From NCBI RefSeq assembly GCF_032401055.1, contig NZ_CP135529.1, positions 1,178,001-1,242,000 of the forward strand: a DNA stretch of 64,000 bases. Direction: 5' to 3'. A model generated the notes under the pieces. That model was not told the origin of the DNA, ran no database searches, and was given only the letters and a program-made list of their open reading frames with translations. This stretch comes from Tardiphaga sp. 709. Its GTDB lineage: Bacteria > Pseudomonadota > Alphaproteobacteria > Rhizobiales > Xanthobacteraceae. Made by a program: the position numbers and the translations under genes. Shown here piece by piece: positions 1 to 7,760 of the stretch. Every line of letters starts with the position of its first letter. The first letter of the stretch is position 1.

Positions 1-677
1 AGCGCCTTCTCGATCGGCAGCGAACGGTTCATGCCGGCGGAATCGGCGCCTTCCAGCATCAGCCACTTGGCGTTCGGCTTCAGCCCGGCTTCATCCAGCA
101 GTACTTTCAGCGGCACGCCGGTATACATCACATTGTGGATCATGCCGTGGGTGAACTGACAGCCATTGAGCTGGCTGCCGCGCCATTCCATGCCGGAATT
201 GGCGGCACATTCCAGGAAGTACACCTTGTTGACGCGCGGCATCCGCTTGATGTCGTCCATGGTGAAGACCAGCGGCTTGTCGACGAGGCCATTGATCATC
301 AGGCGATGATCCGCCGGATTGATCTCGGCGACGCCGCCATGGTGACGCTCGAAGCACAGGCCGGACGGGGTGATGATGCCGTCAAGGTCGTGCAGTGGCG
401 TGAAATTGACCGAGGACTCCGCAGACACGGTGAGCCACGGAACATCGCGCCGGATCACATTCTTTTCGAATTTCGACGGCACGCCGTAAGGATGCTTGTC
501 GACGCCATCGCCGAGATAGCGCTGCCAGTCCTGTACGTCGGTGATGAGTGCTTCGGATTTCGCCGTCTCTCCTGCAAGTGTGGGGATCGCCGACAATGCG
601 GCGCCTGCGCCGGCCAGACCTGCCGCACCGAGAAAGCGGCGGCGATTGAGCGTTTCCGCTGATGTTCGATCAGTCAT
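1..677 (-). CDS. soxC: Sulfane dehydrogenase subunit SoxC, truncated by window edge
   Basis: The reading frame is open from ATG at 677 down to base 1, so only the first 225 residues are seen. It begins with a twin-arginine signal (NRRRFLGA, residues 11-18). It carries the molybdopterin-binding sulfite-oxidase fold with the ligand cysteine in FLECAANSGMEW (Cys158), and THGM follows shortly after. This is the SoxC pattern, which forms the periplasmic SoxCD sulfur dehydrogenase with the cytochrome SoxD. SoxC removes six electrons from SoxY-bound sulfane sulfur. It lies 38 bp downstream of soxB in the soxYZBC operon. SoxD should follow outside the window on the left, which cannot be checked here. 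Confidence 0.95.
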   Translation of the reverse strand, partial: MTDRTSAETLNRRRFLGAAGLAGAGAALSAIPTLAGETAKSEALITDVQDWQRYLGDGVDKHPYGVPSKFEKNVIRRDVPWLTVSAESSVNFTPLHDLDGIITPSGLCFERHHGGVAEINPADHRLMINGLVDKPLVFTMDDIKRMPRVNKVYFLECAANSGMEWRGSQLNGCQFTHGMIHNVMYTGVPLKVLLDEAGLKPNAKWLMLEGADSAGMNRSLPIEKA

Positions 678-715
678 GCGACAAGCTTTCCTGTCTCTGC
701 ACTACGACGCCTGGA

Positions 716-2413
716 TCAGGCCCCGGTCACCTTGACCGCGGTGTTGGGTTCGATCCTGACGGTTGAGACCTTCGCTACATGCGCCGCGACCACATCCCAG
801 ATCGGGGGACCCTGCGTATTCTCGTTGACGCTGGCCCAGCCCGAGACCGTGTAGGTCTTGCTGGCCTCGATCGGCTTGCCGGACTTCAGATGGGTCATCG
901 CGGAAATGCGCGATCCCATCGGCTTGGAAATATCGATCGCGTAGCCCATGCCGCCCATGCGGACCATGTCGCCGCCGCCCTGGAAATACGGATCGGGATG
1001 GAAGATGTTGTCGGCGACATCCTCCAGCACTTCCTTGATCTGGGTGCCGGTCATCTGGTTGCGATAACAGTTCGGATAGGTGATCGCGGTGGCGTTGGTG
1101 ATCTGCTCCCAGGTGATCGCATCGCCGGGGATCAGCGTGCCGCCCCAGCGGAAGCCGGGCGACAGCACGATCTCCGCATCGCGCTCCGCCATCATCGCGT
1201 TGCAGATCAGATCGTCGAACGTGCCGTTGAAATTACCGCGGCGATACAGCAGCGAATCCGTCTTGCCGATTTCACGCGCCAGATCCTTGGCGAACGGCGC
1301 CCTCACCTTCTCCACCAGCGCGGTCATCGCCGCATCAGGTTTGATGGCATCGGCGAAGACCGGCATCAGCTTGAAGCGGATATCCGCAACTTTCTTGTCC
1401 TTCACCTCGATATCGAGACGCGACACGAACTTGCCATGCGAGCCCGTCGCGACCAGCACCGTATTGCCGACCTTGATCAGGCCTGGCATGGCGTCATGGG
1501 TATGCGCCGTCAGGATGACGTCGAGCCCCTTCACGCGGCCAGCCAGCTTGCGGTCGACATCGAAACCGTTATGCGACAGCAACACCACGATGGAGGCTCC
1601 GGCAGCGCGGGCTTCATCCACCTGTTTCTGGATGTCCTCCTCGCGAATGCCGAACTCCCAGTTGGGGAACATCCAGCGCGGATTGGCGACGGCCGTGCGC
1701 GGCAATGCCTGACCGATCACGGCGATGGTGGCGCCGCCGCGCTCGAACATCTTGCGCGCTTCGAACACCGGCTCCTGCCATTCGTTGTCGCGAATGTTCT
1801 GTGCCAGGAATGCGAAGGGCGCGGAGTCAGCGATCTGCTTGACGCGCTCGGCGCCATAGGTGAATTCCCAATGACCGACCATGGCATCGAGCTTCAGGGC
1901 CGACATCACATCGACCATGTCCTGCGCCTTGGTCTGCAGTGACGTCCAGCTTCCCTGCCAGCTATCGCCGCCATCCAGCAACAACACCTTGTCATCGCCG
2001 CGCTCGGCGCGCACGGCCCCGATCAGCGTGGCGATACGGTCCATGCCACCCATGCGGCCGTAGTTTTTGGCGAGTGCCACGAAATCATCGGCGGTCAGCG
2101 CGAAGGCATCGGTGGAGCCGGCTGCAATCTTGAAGTAGTTGCGAAACTCGGCATCCGTGAGATGTGGCGGCATGCCCTTCACTTCGCCGACGCCGAGATT
2201 CACCGACGGCTCGCGGAAGTGCAGCGGCATCAGTTGCGCGTGGGTATCGGCGACATAGAGGATCGTCACCGTACCCAGCGGATCGAACCGCAGGATATCG
2301 GCCTGTGTCAGGCGCTGCTGTGCCGCAGCCCGACCCAGCGGCCCAAGGCCGCTTCCGATCGTCAGCGCAGACGCAGCCGCGGTCGCTTGCAGGAAATCCC
2401 GCCTCGATATCAT
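716..2413 (-). CDS. soxB: Thiosulfohydrolase SoxB
   Basis: This 565-residue protein has the usual SoxB length. It starts with a Tat signal (SRRDFLQATAAAS, residues 3-15). The metallophosphoesterase / 5'-nucleotidase domain shows the dimetal ligand motifs VADTHAQ (Asp56, His58), DGGDSWQGSW near 147-156, GHWEFTYG near 180, LLSHNG and TAHTHD. A 5'-nucleotidase C-terminal domain fills the second half. SoxB hydrolyses the terminal sulfone of SoxY-S-thiosulfonate and releases sulfate in the periplasm. It is the third gene of the minus-strand soxYZBC operon, 51 bp after soxZ. Confidence 0.97.
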   Translation of the reverse strand: MISRRDFLQATAAASALTIGSGLGPLGRAAAQQRLTQADILRFDPLGTVTILYVADTHAQLMPLHFREPSVNLGVGEVKGMPPHLTDAEFRNYFKIAAGSTDAFALTADDFVALAKNYGRMGGMDRIATLIGAVRAERGDDKVLLLDGGDSWQGSWTSLQTKAQDMVDVMSALKLDAMVGHWEFTYGAERVKQIADSAPFAFLAQNIRDNEWQEPVFEARKMFERGGATIAVIGQALPRTAVANPRWMFPNWEFGIREEDIQKQVDEARAAGASIVVLLSHNGFDVDRKLAGRVKGLDVILTAHTHDAMPGLIKVGNTVLVATGSHGKFVSRLDIEVKDKKVADIRFKLMPVFADAIKPDAAMTALVEKVRAPFAKDLAREIGKTDSLLYRRGNFNGTFDDLICNAMMAERDAEIVLSPGFRWGGTLIPGDAITWEQITNATAITYPNCYRNQMTGTQIKEVLEDVADNIFHPDPYFQGGGDMVRMGGMGYAIDISKPMGSRISAMTHLKSGKPIEASKTYTVSGWASVNENTQGPPIWDVVAAHVAKVSTVRIEPNTAVKVTGA

Positions 2414-2464
2414 GATCCACCTATGATCCCTTCCGCTATGGAAGGGTGAATGTTCAGAAGAACG

Positions 2465-2794
2465 TCAGGCCACGGTCAGCTTGTTGGTCGCGACATAGTC
2501 GGAGCCGTCGTCATCCTTCCAGGTGAAGGTGAATTCGCCGGACTCGGCAGCCTTGTAGAAAAACGACTGATAGGGATTGGCCGAGATGGCGGGATTCCAG
2601 TCGGCCTCGAACACCGTCTTGCCGTTGAAGGCGGCGGTGAACTTGTTGATGATCTTGCGCGGCACGACCTTGCCGGCTGCATCCTTGCGCTGGCCGGATT
2701 CCATTTCGTGAGAGATCAGCGTCTTGATCTCGATCAGTTCGCCCGGCTTGGCCTGGGTCGGAACGCGAACGCGCGGGGTTGGTTTGGTTGCCAT
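2465..2794 (-). CDS. soxZ: Sulfur carrier complex subunit SoxZ
   Basis: This 109-residue protein has no signal peptide, as expected for SoxZ, which is exported together with SoxY. It has the SoxZ immunoglobulin-like fold with the typical start PRVRVPTQAKPGELIEIKTL, followed by HEMESGQ and the C-terminal NPYQSFFYKA and FTWKDDDG strands. It forms the SoxYZ heterodimer on which sulfur intermediates stay bound during the whole Sox cycle. It lies 48 bp after soxY and before soxB in one operon. Confidence 0.95.
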   Translation of the reverse strand: MATKPTPRVRVPTQAKPGELIEIKTLISHEMESGQRKDAAGKVVPRKIINKFTAAFNGKTVFEADWNPAISANPYQSFFYKAAESGEFTFTWKDDDGSDYVATNKLTVA

Positions 2795-2842
2795 GAGAAA
2801 GTCCTCGCCTGATAAATCTGTTCTGTGAACGAAGCCGCGCGA

Positions 2843-3307
2843 CTAGCCGCCGCAGCCGCCGATCGTGACTTTCACATTGGCTTTCGCCATGTGCAGCTTG
2901 CCGTTGGACATTTCGGCGATGCAGACGATGTTCTGGGTTTCCGCAAGACGCATGCGGGTCGAGGCCGAGGCCTTGCCGCAAGCTGGCGTGAACCGGTAGC
3001 TGACGACGGCCGGCAGCGGATTGCCTTCGGCGAACACATGCACCGACTTGACGTAGTCGGCGTCGGTCATCGGGCTTTCGACATCGACATTGACCGGGAC
3101 CACAAGGCCATTCTCGGCGATCTCGGGCACATCGAGCTTGATCTTGCCGCTTTCGAATTTCTTGTCGCCATACAGCTTCTTGATTTCGGCGGCGACGGCC
3201 TGCTCATCGGCCAGCGACAGTCTGGGAGCAAGGATTGCTGCGAGACCAGCGATCGCGGCCATGGCCAGCGTTTCGCGACGGGTCTTCTCGACCGACTTCA
3301 AAATCAT
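2843..3307 (-). CDS. soxY: Sulfur carrier protein SoxY
   Basis: The protein has 154 residues and begins with a Tat-like signal (KTRRETLAMAAIAG). The mature domain ends in the hallmark GGCGG at residues 150-154. Its Cys152 carries the thiosulfonate and persulfide intermediates on a flexible tail. The tail is intact and the stop follows directly. The gene heads the minus-strand soxYZBC operon and is divergent from soxA. The 165 bp between them contain the operator-like palindrome at 3403, so SoxR-type control is likely. Confidence 0.97.
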   Translation of the reverse strand: MILKSVEKTRRETLAMAAIAGLAAILAPRLSLADEQAVAAEIKKLYGDKKFESGKIKLDVPEIAENGLVVPVNVDVESPMTDADYVKSVHVFAEGNPLPAVVSYRFTPACGKASASTRMRLAETQNIVCIAEMSNGKLHMAKANVKVTIGGCGG

Positions 3308-3402
3308 GAGTGCTTCCTCCTGCGGGATTTGAGCAATCCCTTTACAATAGTATCGCTTGACGATTCCAAGTCTGATCTATCTTATCTGGGACATATCATT
3401 AT

Positions 3403-3418
3403 ATTCTTTTTCTTGAAT
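3403..3418. promoter_or_regulatory. Operator-like inverted repeat between soxY and soxA
   Basis: The sequence is ATTC-TTTTTCTT-GAAT, a perfect ATTC-N8-GAAT inverted repeat in the only divergent promoter region of the main sox operons. From memory, this is the half-site layout of operators bound by SqrR/BigR-type ArsR repressors, the family of the soxR product encoded at 7314. That SoxR binds it is inference. A TTGACG at about 3356 could be a minus-35 element for the soxA side. Confidence 0.55.
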
Positions 3419-3472
3419 GTAAAGATCTGAAATGCACAGGTGCCGCAGAGACGGCGATGTGGGAGGGGACAG

Positions 3473-4297
3473 ATGAGGAAGACCGTCATTCGGTCAGCGG
3501 CAGCGGCCATTCTGGTACTCTGCGCGGGGAGCTTCGGCAGTCATGCGCAGGACGCCAGCGAAAAAGAGATCGAACGCTATCGCGAGATGATCTCGGACCC
3601 GATGTCCAATCCCGGCTATCTCGCCGTCGATCGCGGCGAAGCGCTGTGGGGCGAAGCCCGCGGCACCAAGAACGTCTCGCTCGAAACCTGCAATCTCGGT
3701 CTCGGCGCCGGCAAACTCGAAGGCGCCTTCGCGCAATTGCCGCGCTACTTCGCCGATGCCGACAAGGTCATGGATCTCGAACAGCGCCTGTTGTGGTGCA
3801 TGCAGAACATTCAGGGACTTGATACCAAGGATGTCATCGCGCGGCGCTTTTCCGGCCCGGGCCGTGCGTCCGACATGGAAGACCTCGTCGCCTACATCGC
3901 CAACAAATCGAACGGCATGAAGATCGACATTCCGCTGAGCAATCCCAAGGAGCAGGAGATGGTGGCGGTCGGCGAAGCGCTGTTCTATCGCCGCGGCGGC
4001 GTCAACGATTTCTCCTGCGCCACCTGCCATGCCGACGAAGGCAAGCGCATCCGGCTGCAGGGACTGCCGAACTTCTCCAAGCCTGGCAAGCCGGCGCAGG
4101 AAACCATGGGCGGCTGGCCGACCTACCGCGTCTCGCAGGGCGCGCTGCGCACCATGCAGCATCGCCTGTGGGACTGCTTCCGCCAGCAGCGCTGGCCCGT
4201 TCCGGAATACGGCTCGGACGTCATAACCGCCCTCACCTCTTTCCTGCAGAAACAAGCGGTGGCCGGCGAACTCAACGTTCCGTCGATCAAGCGATAA
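3473..4297 (+). CDS. soxA: SoxA, monoheme L-cysteine S-thiosulfotransferase subunit
   Basis: This is the 274-residue subunit of the c-type cytochrome SoxAX, which oxidatively couples thiosulfate to Cys152 of SoxY. The ATG at 3473 is chosen because GGGAGGGGAC precedes it and a clean Sec signal follows (residues 1-25). There is a single heme motif, CATCH (Cys182, Cys185, His186). The N-terminal half keeps the Cys73/Cys109 pair but has no CxxCH, so this is the monoheme type of SoxA. Cys235 in [12 protein letters not shown] is the catalytic cysteine that forms the persulfide heme ligand. soxX follows after 11 bp. Confidence 0.95.
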   Translation: MRKTVIRSAAAAILVLCAGSFGSHAQDASEKEIERYREMISDPMSNPGYLAVDRGEALWGEARGTKNVSLETCNLGLGAGKLEGAFAQLPRYFADADKVMDLEQRLLWCMQNIQGLDTKDVIARRFSGPGRASDMEDLVAYIANKSNGMKIDIPLSNPKEQEMVAVGEALFYRRGGVNDFSCATCHADEGKRIRLQGLPNFSKPGKPAQETMGGWPTYRVSQGALRTMQHRLWDCFRQQRWPVPEYGSDVITALTSFLQKQAVAGELNVPSIKR

Positions 4298-4308
4298 GGA
4301 GCCTTGAG

Positions 4309-4932
4309 ATGAAACGCGTTTTGACACTCGCCGCGCTCGTTCTCGCAGCAGGCTCGTTCACGTCAGCCGCATCAGCGCAAACCGCCAAGGCGCCGGATCC
4401 AGCTCTCGTCGATGCCTATATGAAATCCACCTTCGGTAAAGCGCCGCCAGAATGGCAGGCGCGCATCGAGCCGGACGAAACGCTGAAGACCTGCAACGCC
4501 TATCACAATGAAGTTCCCAGCGCCGAGGCCGAGAAGATCACCGCGCGCGAAATGGCGCGGGTGGTGTATCCCGCCGACGGCAAATTCCTCGGCAACTGGA
4601 AGGAAGGCGCCAAGATCGCCAATAACGGTCGCGGCGGCCAGTTCTCGGATCCACCTGACACTGTCAGCGGCGGCAACTGCTATGCCTGCCATCAGATGGA
4701 GCAGAAGGAAGTCAGCTACGGCACGCTCGGGCCGAGCCTGACCAATTACGGCAAGGATCGCAAATACGATCCGCAGGAAATCAAGAACGCCTTCACCAAG
4801 GTCTATGACTCGCAAGCCGTATTCGCTTGCTCGAACATGCCGCGCTTCGGCGTCAACAAGGTGCTGAGTGAGCAGCAGATCAAGGATATCGTGGCTTTCC
4901 TGTTCGATCCGGAATCACCGGTGAACAAGTAA
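4309..4932 (+). CDS. soxX: SoxX, c-type cytochrome subunit of SoxAX
   Basis: This 207-residue cytochrome c is the electron-accepting subunit of SoxAX. The signal peptide ends at ASAQT near residue 24. The heme motif is CYACH (residues 124-128) and the distal ligand is probably Met177 in CSNMPRFG. An AAGGAGCC Shine-Dalgarno lies just before ATG 4309. The gene is 11 bp after soxA and 22 bp before the next gene, so the three form one operon. Confidence 0.95.
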   Translation: MKRVLTLAALVLAAGSFTSAASAQTAKAPDPALVDAYMKSTFGKAPPEWQARIEPDETLKTCNAYHNEVPSAEAEKITAREMARVVYPADGKFLGNWKEGAKIANNGRGGQFSDPPDTVSGGNCYACHQMEQKEVSYGTLGPSLTNYGKDRKYDPQEIKNAFTKVYDSQAVFACSNMPRFGVNKVLSEQQIKDIVAFLFDPESPVNK

Positions 4933-4954
4933 CGCGAACCGGGAGTGAATCGAC

Positions 4955-5455
4955 ATGACGAAGAGAAACGTGTGGTTTGCCGTCGTCCTGTCGATGCTCG
5001 CATCATCTGCAGCAAGGGCCGAGGAAGCCGTCGTCAGCTACAAGTCCCTCGGACTTGAGCTGGCGCTCGACGCCGCGCGTGCGGCACTAAAGGAGTGCCA
5101 GAAGCGCGGCTATCAAGTCGCCGTTGCTGTGGTCGATCGCTTCGGCACACCGCAAGTCCTGCTGCGCGATCGCTTTGCCGGACCGCACACGCCGCCGACG
5201 GCGACCGGCAAGGCCTGGACCTCCGCGACCTTCCGCAACAGCACCACCGAACTCAACGCGATCAGCCAGCCCGGCATGATGCAGGCCGGGCTGCGCAACC
5301 TGCCGAATGTCGTGATCATCGGTGGCGGCATGATGATCGAAGGCGGCGGTGCAATGCTTGGCGCCATCGGCGTCTCGGGCGCCCCCGGCGGCGATGCCGA
5401 CGAGGCCTGCGCCAAGGCAGGCATTGCCGCGATCCAGGACAAGCTTGATTTCTGA
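4955..5455 (+). CDS. Exported GlcG/HbpS-family (DUF336) protein
   Basis: The 166-residue protein has a signal peptide ending at ARA-EE (near residue 22). It carries a GlcG/HbpS fold with the strand VAVAVVDRFGTPQVLLRDR, a TATGKAWTSATF helix and the glycine-rich loop IIGGGMMIEGGGAMLGAIGVSG. HbpS-like members bind heme or act as small-molecule chaperones. It follows soxX by 22 bp and is probably cotranscribed with soxAX, which suggests a periplasmic helper in heme or sulfur handling. That role is inference. Gene and family are clear, the exact function is not. Confidence 0.8.
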   Translation: MTKRNVWFAVVLSMLASSAARAEEAVVSYKSLGLELALDAARAALKECQKRGYQVAVAVVDRFGTPQVLLRDRFAGPHTPPTATGKAWTSATFRNSTTELNAISQPGMMQAGLRNLPNVVIIGGGMMIEGGGAMLGAIGVSGAPGGDADEACAKAGIAAIQDKLDF

Positions 5456-5479
5456 CAAGCTCGACTTCTGAACTACCAG

Positions 5480-6067
5480 CTACGCCTGCTTCTTCAGCCA
5501 CTCCGGAAATGGCGCCGTCTCGTAGCCCTTCTGGCGCACGTAACGGAACATCGCGAGAAACTCCACCGGCTCCAGCAGCCCGGGCATCCGCGCGACTTCC
5601 CGCGCCTGCCCGCTTTTCGATGCGAGTCCCGCGATGGTCTCCGGAAAGAACTGGATCGTCGGCGTGAAGCGAATGACGTAGGCTTCGCCGAAAGCCTTCT
5701 CGCCACGCTTGCCGCCGTCGAAATCCGTCACCTCCCGTGCGCCGATGTGATTGAGATGCAGTATCTCAAAATTGTCGCGGATATAGGTCTCGATCTTCGG
5801 ATCGGTCATGTAGCTCTCATGCATGCGCTTACAGGCGGGACAGCCCTTGAGACCCCACATGATGGCGAAACGCTTGCCCTTGGCGGTCGCGCCCGCCAGA
5901 TCCTCGGAGAGATCGAGAAAGCTCTCCAGATACCAGTCCATCTGATAGAGCCCGTCGTCGCCGAGCGTCGCTTTCGCGGATGCCGGCGCCGTTCGTAATC
6001 CGAGCATGCCGATACCGAGTGCGGCAAGCGCATGCCGTCGGGTGATCACACCAGCTACTTCAGACAT
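5480..6067 (-). CDS. soxW: SoxW-like periplasmic thioredoxin
   Basis: This 195-residue thioredoxin-fold protein starts at ATG 6067, preceded by GGGAGGA. The N-terminus (TRRHALAALGIGMLGL) is a Tat-like export signal. The redox motif is GCPACKRMH (Cys76, Cys79). In sox clusters SoxW receives electrons from the CcdA-like SoxV next to it and keeps SoxYZ cysteines reduced. It is 19 bp downstream of soxV on the same strand. Confidence 0.88.
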   Translation of the reverse strand: MSEVAGVITRRHALAALGIGMLGLRTAPASAKATLGDDGLYQMDWYLESFLDLSEDLAGATAKGKRFAIMWGLKGCPACKRMHESYMTDPKIETYIRDNFEILHLNHIGAREVTDFDGGKRGEKAFGEAYVIRFTPTIQFFPETIAGLASKSGQAREVARMPGLLEPVEFLAMFRYVRQKGYETAPFPEWLKKQA

Positions 6068-6086
6068 TCGATCCTCCCGATCCACA

Positions 6087-6830
6087 TCACCCGACCGTAC
6101 CAAAGGCCGGAAAGGTCTCCAGTAACCAACCTGAAATGCGCGGCATTGCGCCAGTCAAAAACAGAACACCGGTCAGGACAAGGCCGACGCCGATCACCTT
6201 CTCGATAGCCAGCATATGCTGACGCAGCCGCGCCATCAGCCGCATGAATGGCCTCGAAAATAGCGAAGCCAGCATGAAAGGAATGCCGATACCGAGCGCA
6301 TAGGCGGCAAGCAGAAGCGCCCCCCGCGCCGGTGCGCCTTCGGCGCCTGCGACCATCAGAATGGCGGCCAGCACCGGCCCGACACAGGGCGTCCATCCGA
6401 AAGCAAAAGCGAGCCCGACCAGATAGGCGCCGAGAAAGCCCGCAGGCTTGCGCACGGCCTGAAAGCGCGCTTCGCGAAACAACAGTCCGATCCGGAAGAC
6501 GCCGAGAAAGTTCAGCCCGAGAATGACGATGAGCAGACCGGCGATGATGCCCAGCGTCTCGAAATGCGCCGTGATCGCCTTGCCGATCAGCGATGCCGAT
6601 GCGCCCAAGGCGACGAAGACCGTGGCGAAACCCAGCACGAAAGCGAAGGATAATGCGACTACGCGTCCGTTCGGGCGCCAGCCGGCCTGACCACCGCGAT
6701 CGTCGAGTTCGTCCAGGCTGACGCCTGCCAGAAAGCAGAGATAGGGCGGCACCAGCGGCAGAACGCATGGCGACAGGAACGACAACAGCCCTGCGCCCAG
6801 CGCACCAAGGAACGAGATTGAGGACACCAC
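6087..6830 (-). CDS. soxV: CcdA/DsbD-type thiol reductant transporter SoxV
   Basis: This inner-membrane protein has about six spans and the two CcdA half-motifs SFLSPCVLPLVPP and FGWTPCVGPVL, whose cysteines shuttle electrons from cytoplasmic thioredoxin to the periplasm. GTG 6830 places the start directly before the first conserved span and gives 247 residues. The frame stays open to ATG 6881, which would add 17 residues and overlap the soxS start, so the start is not settled. Its partner is SoxW, encoded immediately downstream. Confidence 0.9.
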   Translation of the reverse strand: MVSSISFLGALGAGLLSFLSPCVLPLVPPYLCFLAGVSLDELDDRGGQAGWRPNGRVVALSFAFVLGFATVFVALGASASLIGKAITAHFETLGIIAGLLIVILGLNFLGVFRIGLLFREARFQAVRKPAGFLGAYLVGLAFAFGWTPCVGPVLAAILMVAGAEGAPARGALLLAAYALGIGIPFMLASLFSRPFMRLMARLRQHMLAIEKVIGVGLVLTGVLFLTGAMPRISGWLLETFPAFGTVG

Positions 6831-6868
6831 GGCGGATCCGGTTCTGGCATAAATATTCGAATTCGTGT

Positions 6869-6881
6869 ATGTGTAACACAT
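6869..6881. promoter_or_regulatory. Palindrome at the soxV/soxS divergent start
   Basis: ATGTGT-A-ACACAT is a perfect 6-bp inverted repeat with one central base. It overlaps the soxS start codon. Just upstream, 6855-6870 reads ATTC-N8-GTAT, one mismatch from the ATTC-N8-GAAT site at 3403. Together they are good candidates for an operator controlling soxS-soxR-soxT and soxV-soxW. Binding is not demonstrated. Confidence 0.4.
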
Positions 6882-7278
6882 GACGTGGAAATTGCCTCTG
6901 AAAACCTCGTTGATCGCGACTTTGTTGGTGATGACTGCGGCGCTGTCGCCGCGCATCGCTGATGCGTCCGAACTACTGATGTTCGAGCGCGATGGCTGCG
7001 TCTGGTGCGCGCGCTGGAATCGCGAAATCGCTCCGGTCTACGACAAGACCGATGAAGCCAGGCTTCTTCCGCTGCGCCGCATCGACATGGATCGCGACAA
7101 ATCGCCCGGCGTGGCATTGGCCTCGCCGGTGCGTTTCACTCCGACCTTTCTGATCGTCGACAACGGCCACGAGATTGGCCGCATCACCGGCTACATGAAC
7201 GACGAATCTTTCTGGAGCCTGCTCGGGAAGTATGCTGCCAGACTGACCACCTCACAGCCCAACGCCAATCGTTCCTGA
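6880..7278 (+). CDS. soxS: SoxS-like periplasmic thioredoxin
   Basis: This 132-residue protein has a signal peptide ending at ADA-SE near residue 29. A thioredoxin-like domain follows, with the active site DGCVWCARW (Cys40, Cys43) and the cis-proline region RFTPTFLIV. SoxS proteins reactivate SoxYZ in other sulfur oxidisers. No Shine-Dalgarno precedes ATG 6880, which may be read leaderless or weakly. The alternative start at 6931 would destroy the signal peptide. It is followed by soxR after 35 bp. Confidence 0.88.
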   Translation: MTWKLPLKTSLIATLLVMTAALSPRIADASELLMFERDGCVWCARWNREIAPVYDKTDEARLLPLRRIDMDRDKSPGVALASPVRFTPTFLIVDNGHEIGRITGYMNDESFWSLLGKYAARLTTSQPNANRS

Positions 7279-7313
7279 TCCTCTTCAAACATTCGCGGGA
7301 TACGCGCGCTGCC

Positions 7314-7691
7314 ATGGCCTCCATCATTCCATCCGAACTCGAAGACGAACTGCGCGACGGCGCGGAGTATTCGCCCGAACTCGACCAGCTGATGCGCAAG
7401 GCCCGCAAGGCCAGCAACTTCCTGAAGGCGATCTCGCACGAAAACCGCCTGCTGCTGTTGTGTCTGCTGGCGGAGCGGGAGCGATCAGTATCCGAGCTTG
7501 AGAACATCCTGTCGCTGCGGCAGTCCGCGGTGTCCCAGCAACTCGCGCGTCTGCGCTACGACGGCATGGTGGAGACCCGCCGCGACGGCAAGACGATCTA
7601 TTACAGCCTGGCCAATGACGACGTGCGAAGCGTCATCTCGGTCATCTACGATATTTTCTGCGCTACACCGGCGCCGACCAAGAAAAAATAA
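7314..7691 (+). CDS. soxR: ArsR-family sulfur-responsive repressor SoxR
   Basis: This 125-residue winged-helix regulator has the recognition helix region LRQSAVSQQLARLRYDGMV and the wing TRRDGKTIYYSL. Two cysteines are placed as in the persulfide sensors SqrR, BigR and SoxR: Cys50 in LLLLCLLAE and Cys116 in IYDIFCAT. In that family the pair forms a tetrasulfide bridge and the protein leaves DNA. It sits between soxS and soxT and probably represses the sox transcripts through sites such as the one at 3403. Confidence 0.92.
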   Translation: MASIIPSELEDELRDGAEYSPELDQLMRKARKASNFLKAISHENRLLLLCLLAERERSVSELENILSLRQSAVSQQLARLRYDGMVETRRDGKTIYYSLANDDVRSVISVIYDIFCATPAPTKKK

Positions 7692-7760
7692 CGCCGCCGA
7701 ACCGGCAAGCGGAGGCGCGCGGCCCGTAAGGCCAGCGCACCTCACATCAGGAGGAAACCC

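Noticed and set aside
779-1942. Long plus-strand open frame opposite soxB
   Set aside because: It is the antisense shadow of a well-recognised gene in GC-rich DNA. It has no domain or ribosome-binding site. Similar shadows opposite soxA, rlmB, thrS, the patatin and GGDEF-EAL genes were left out for the same reason.
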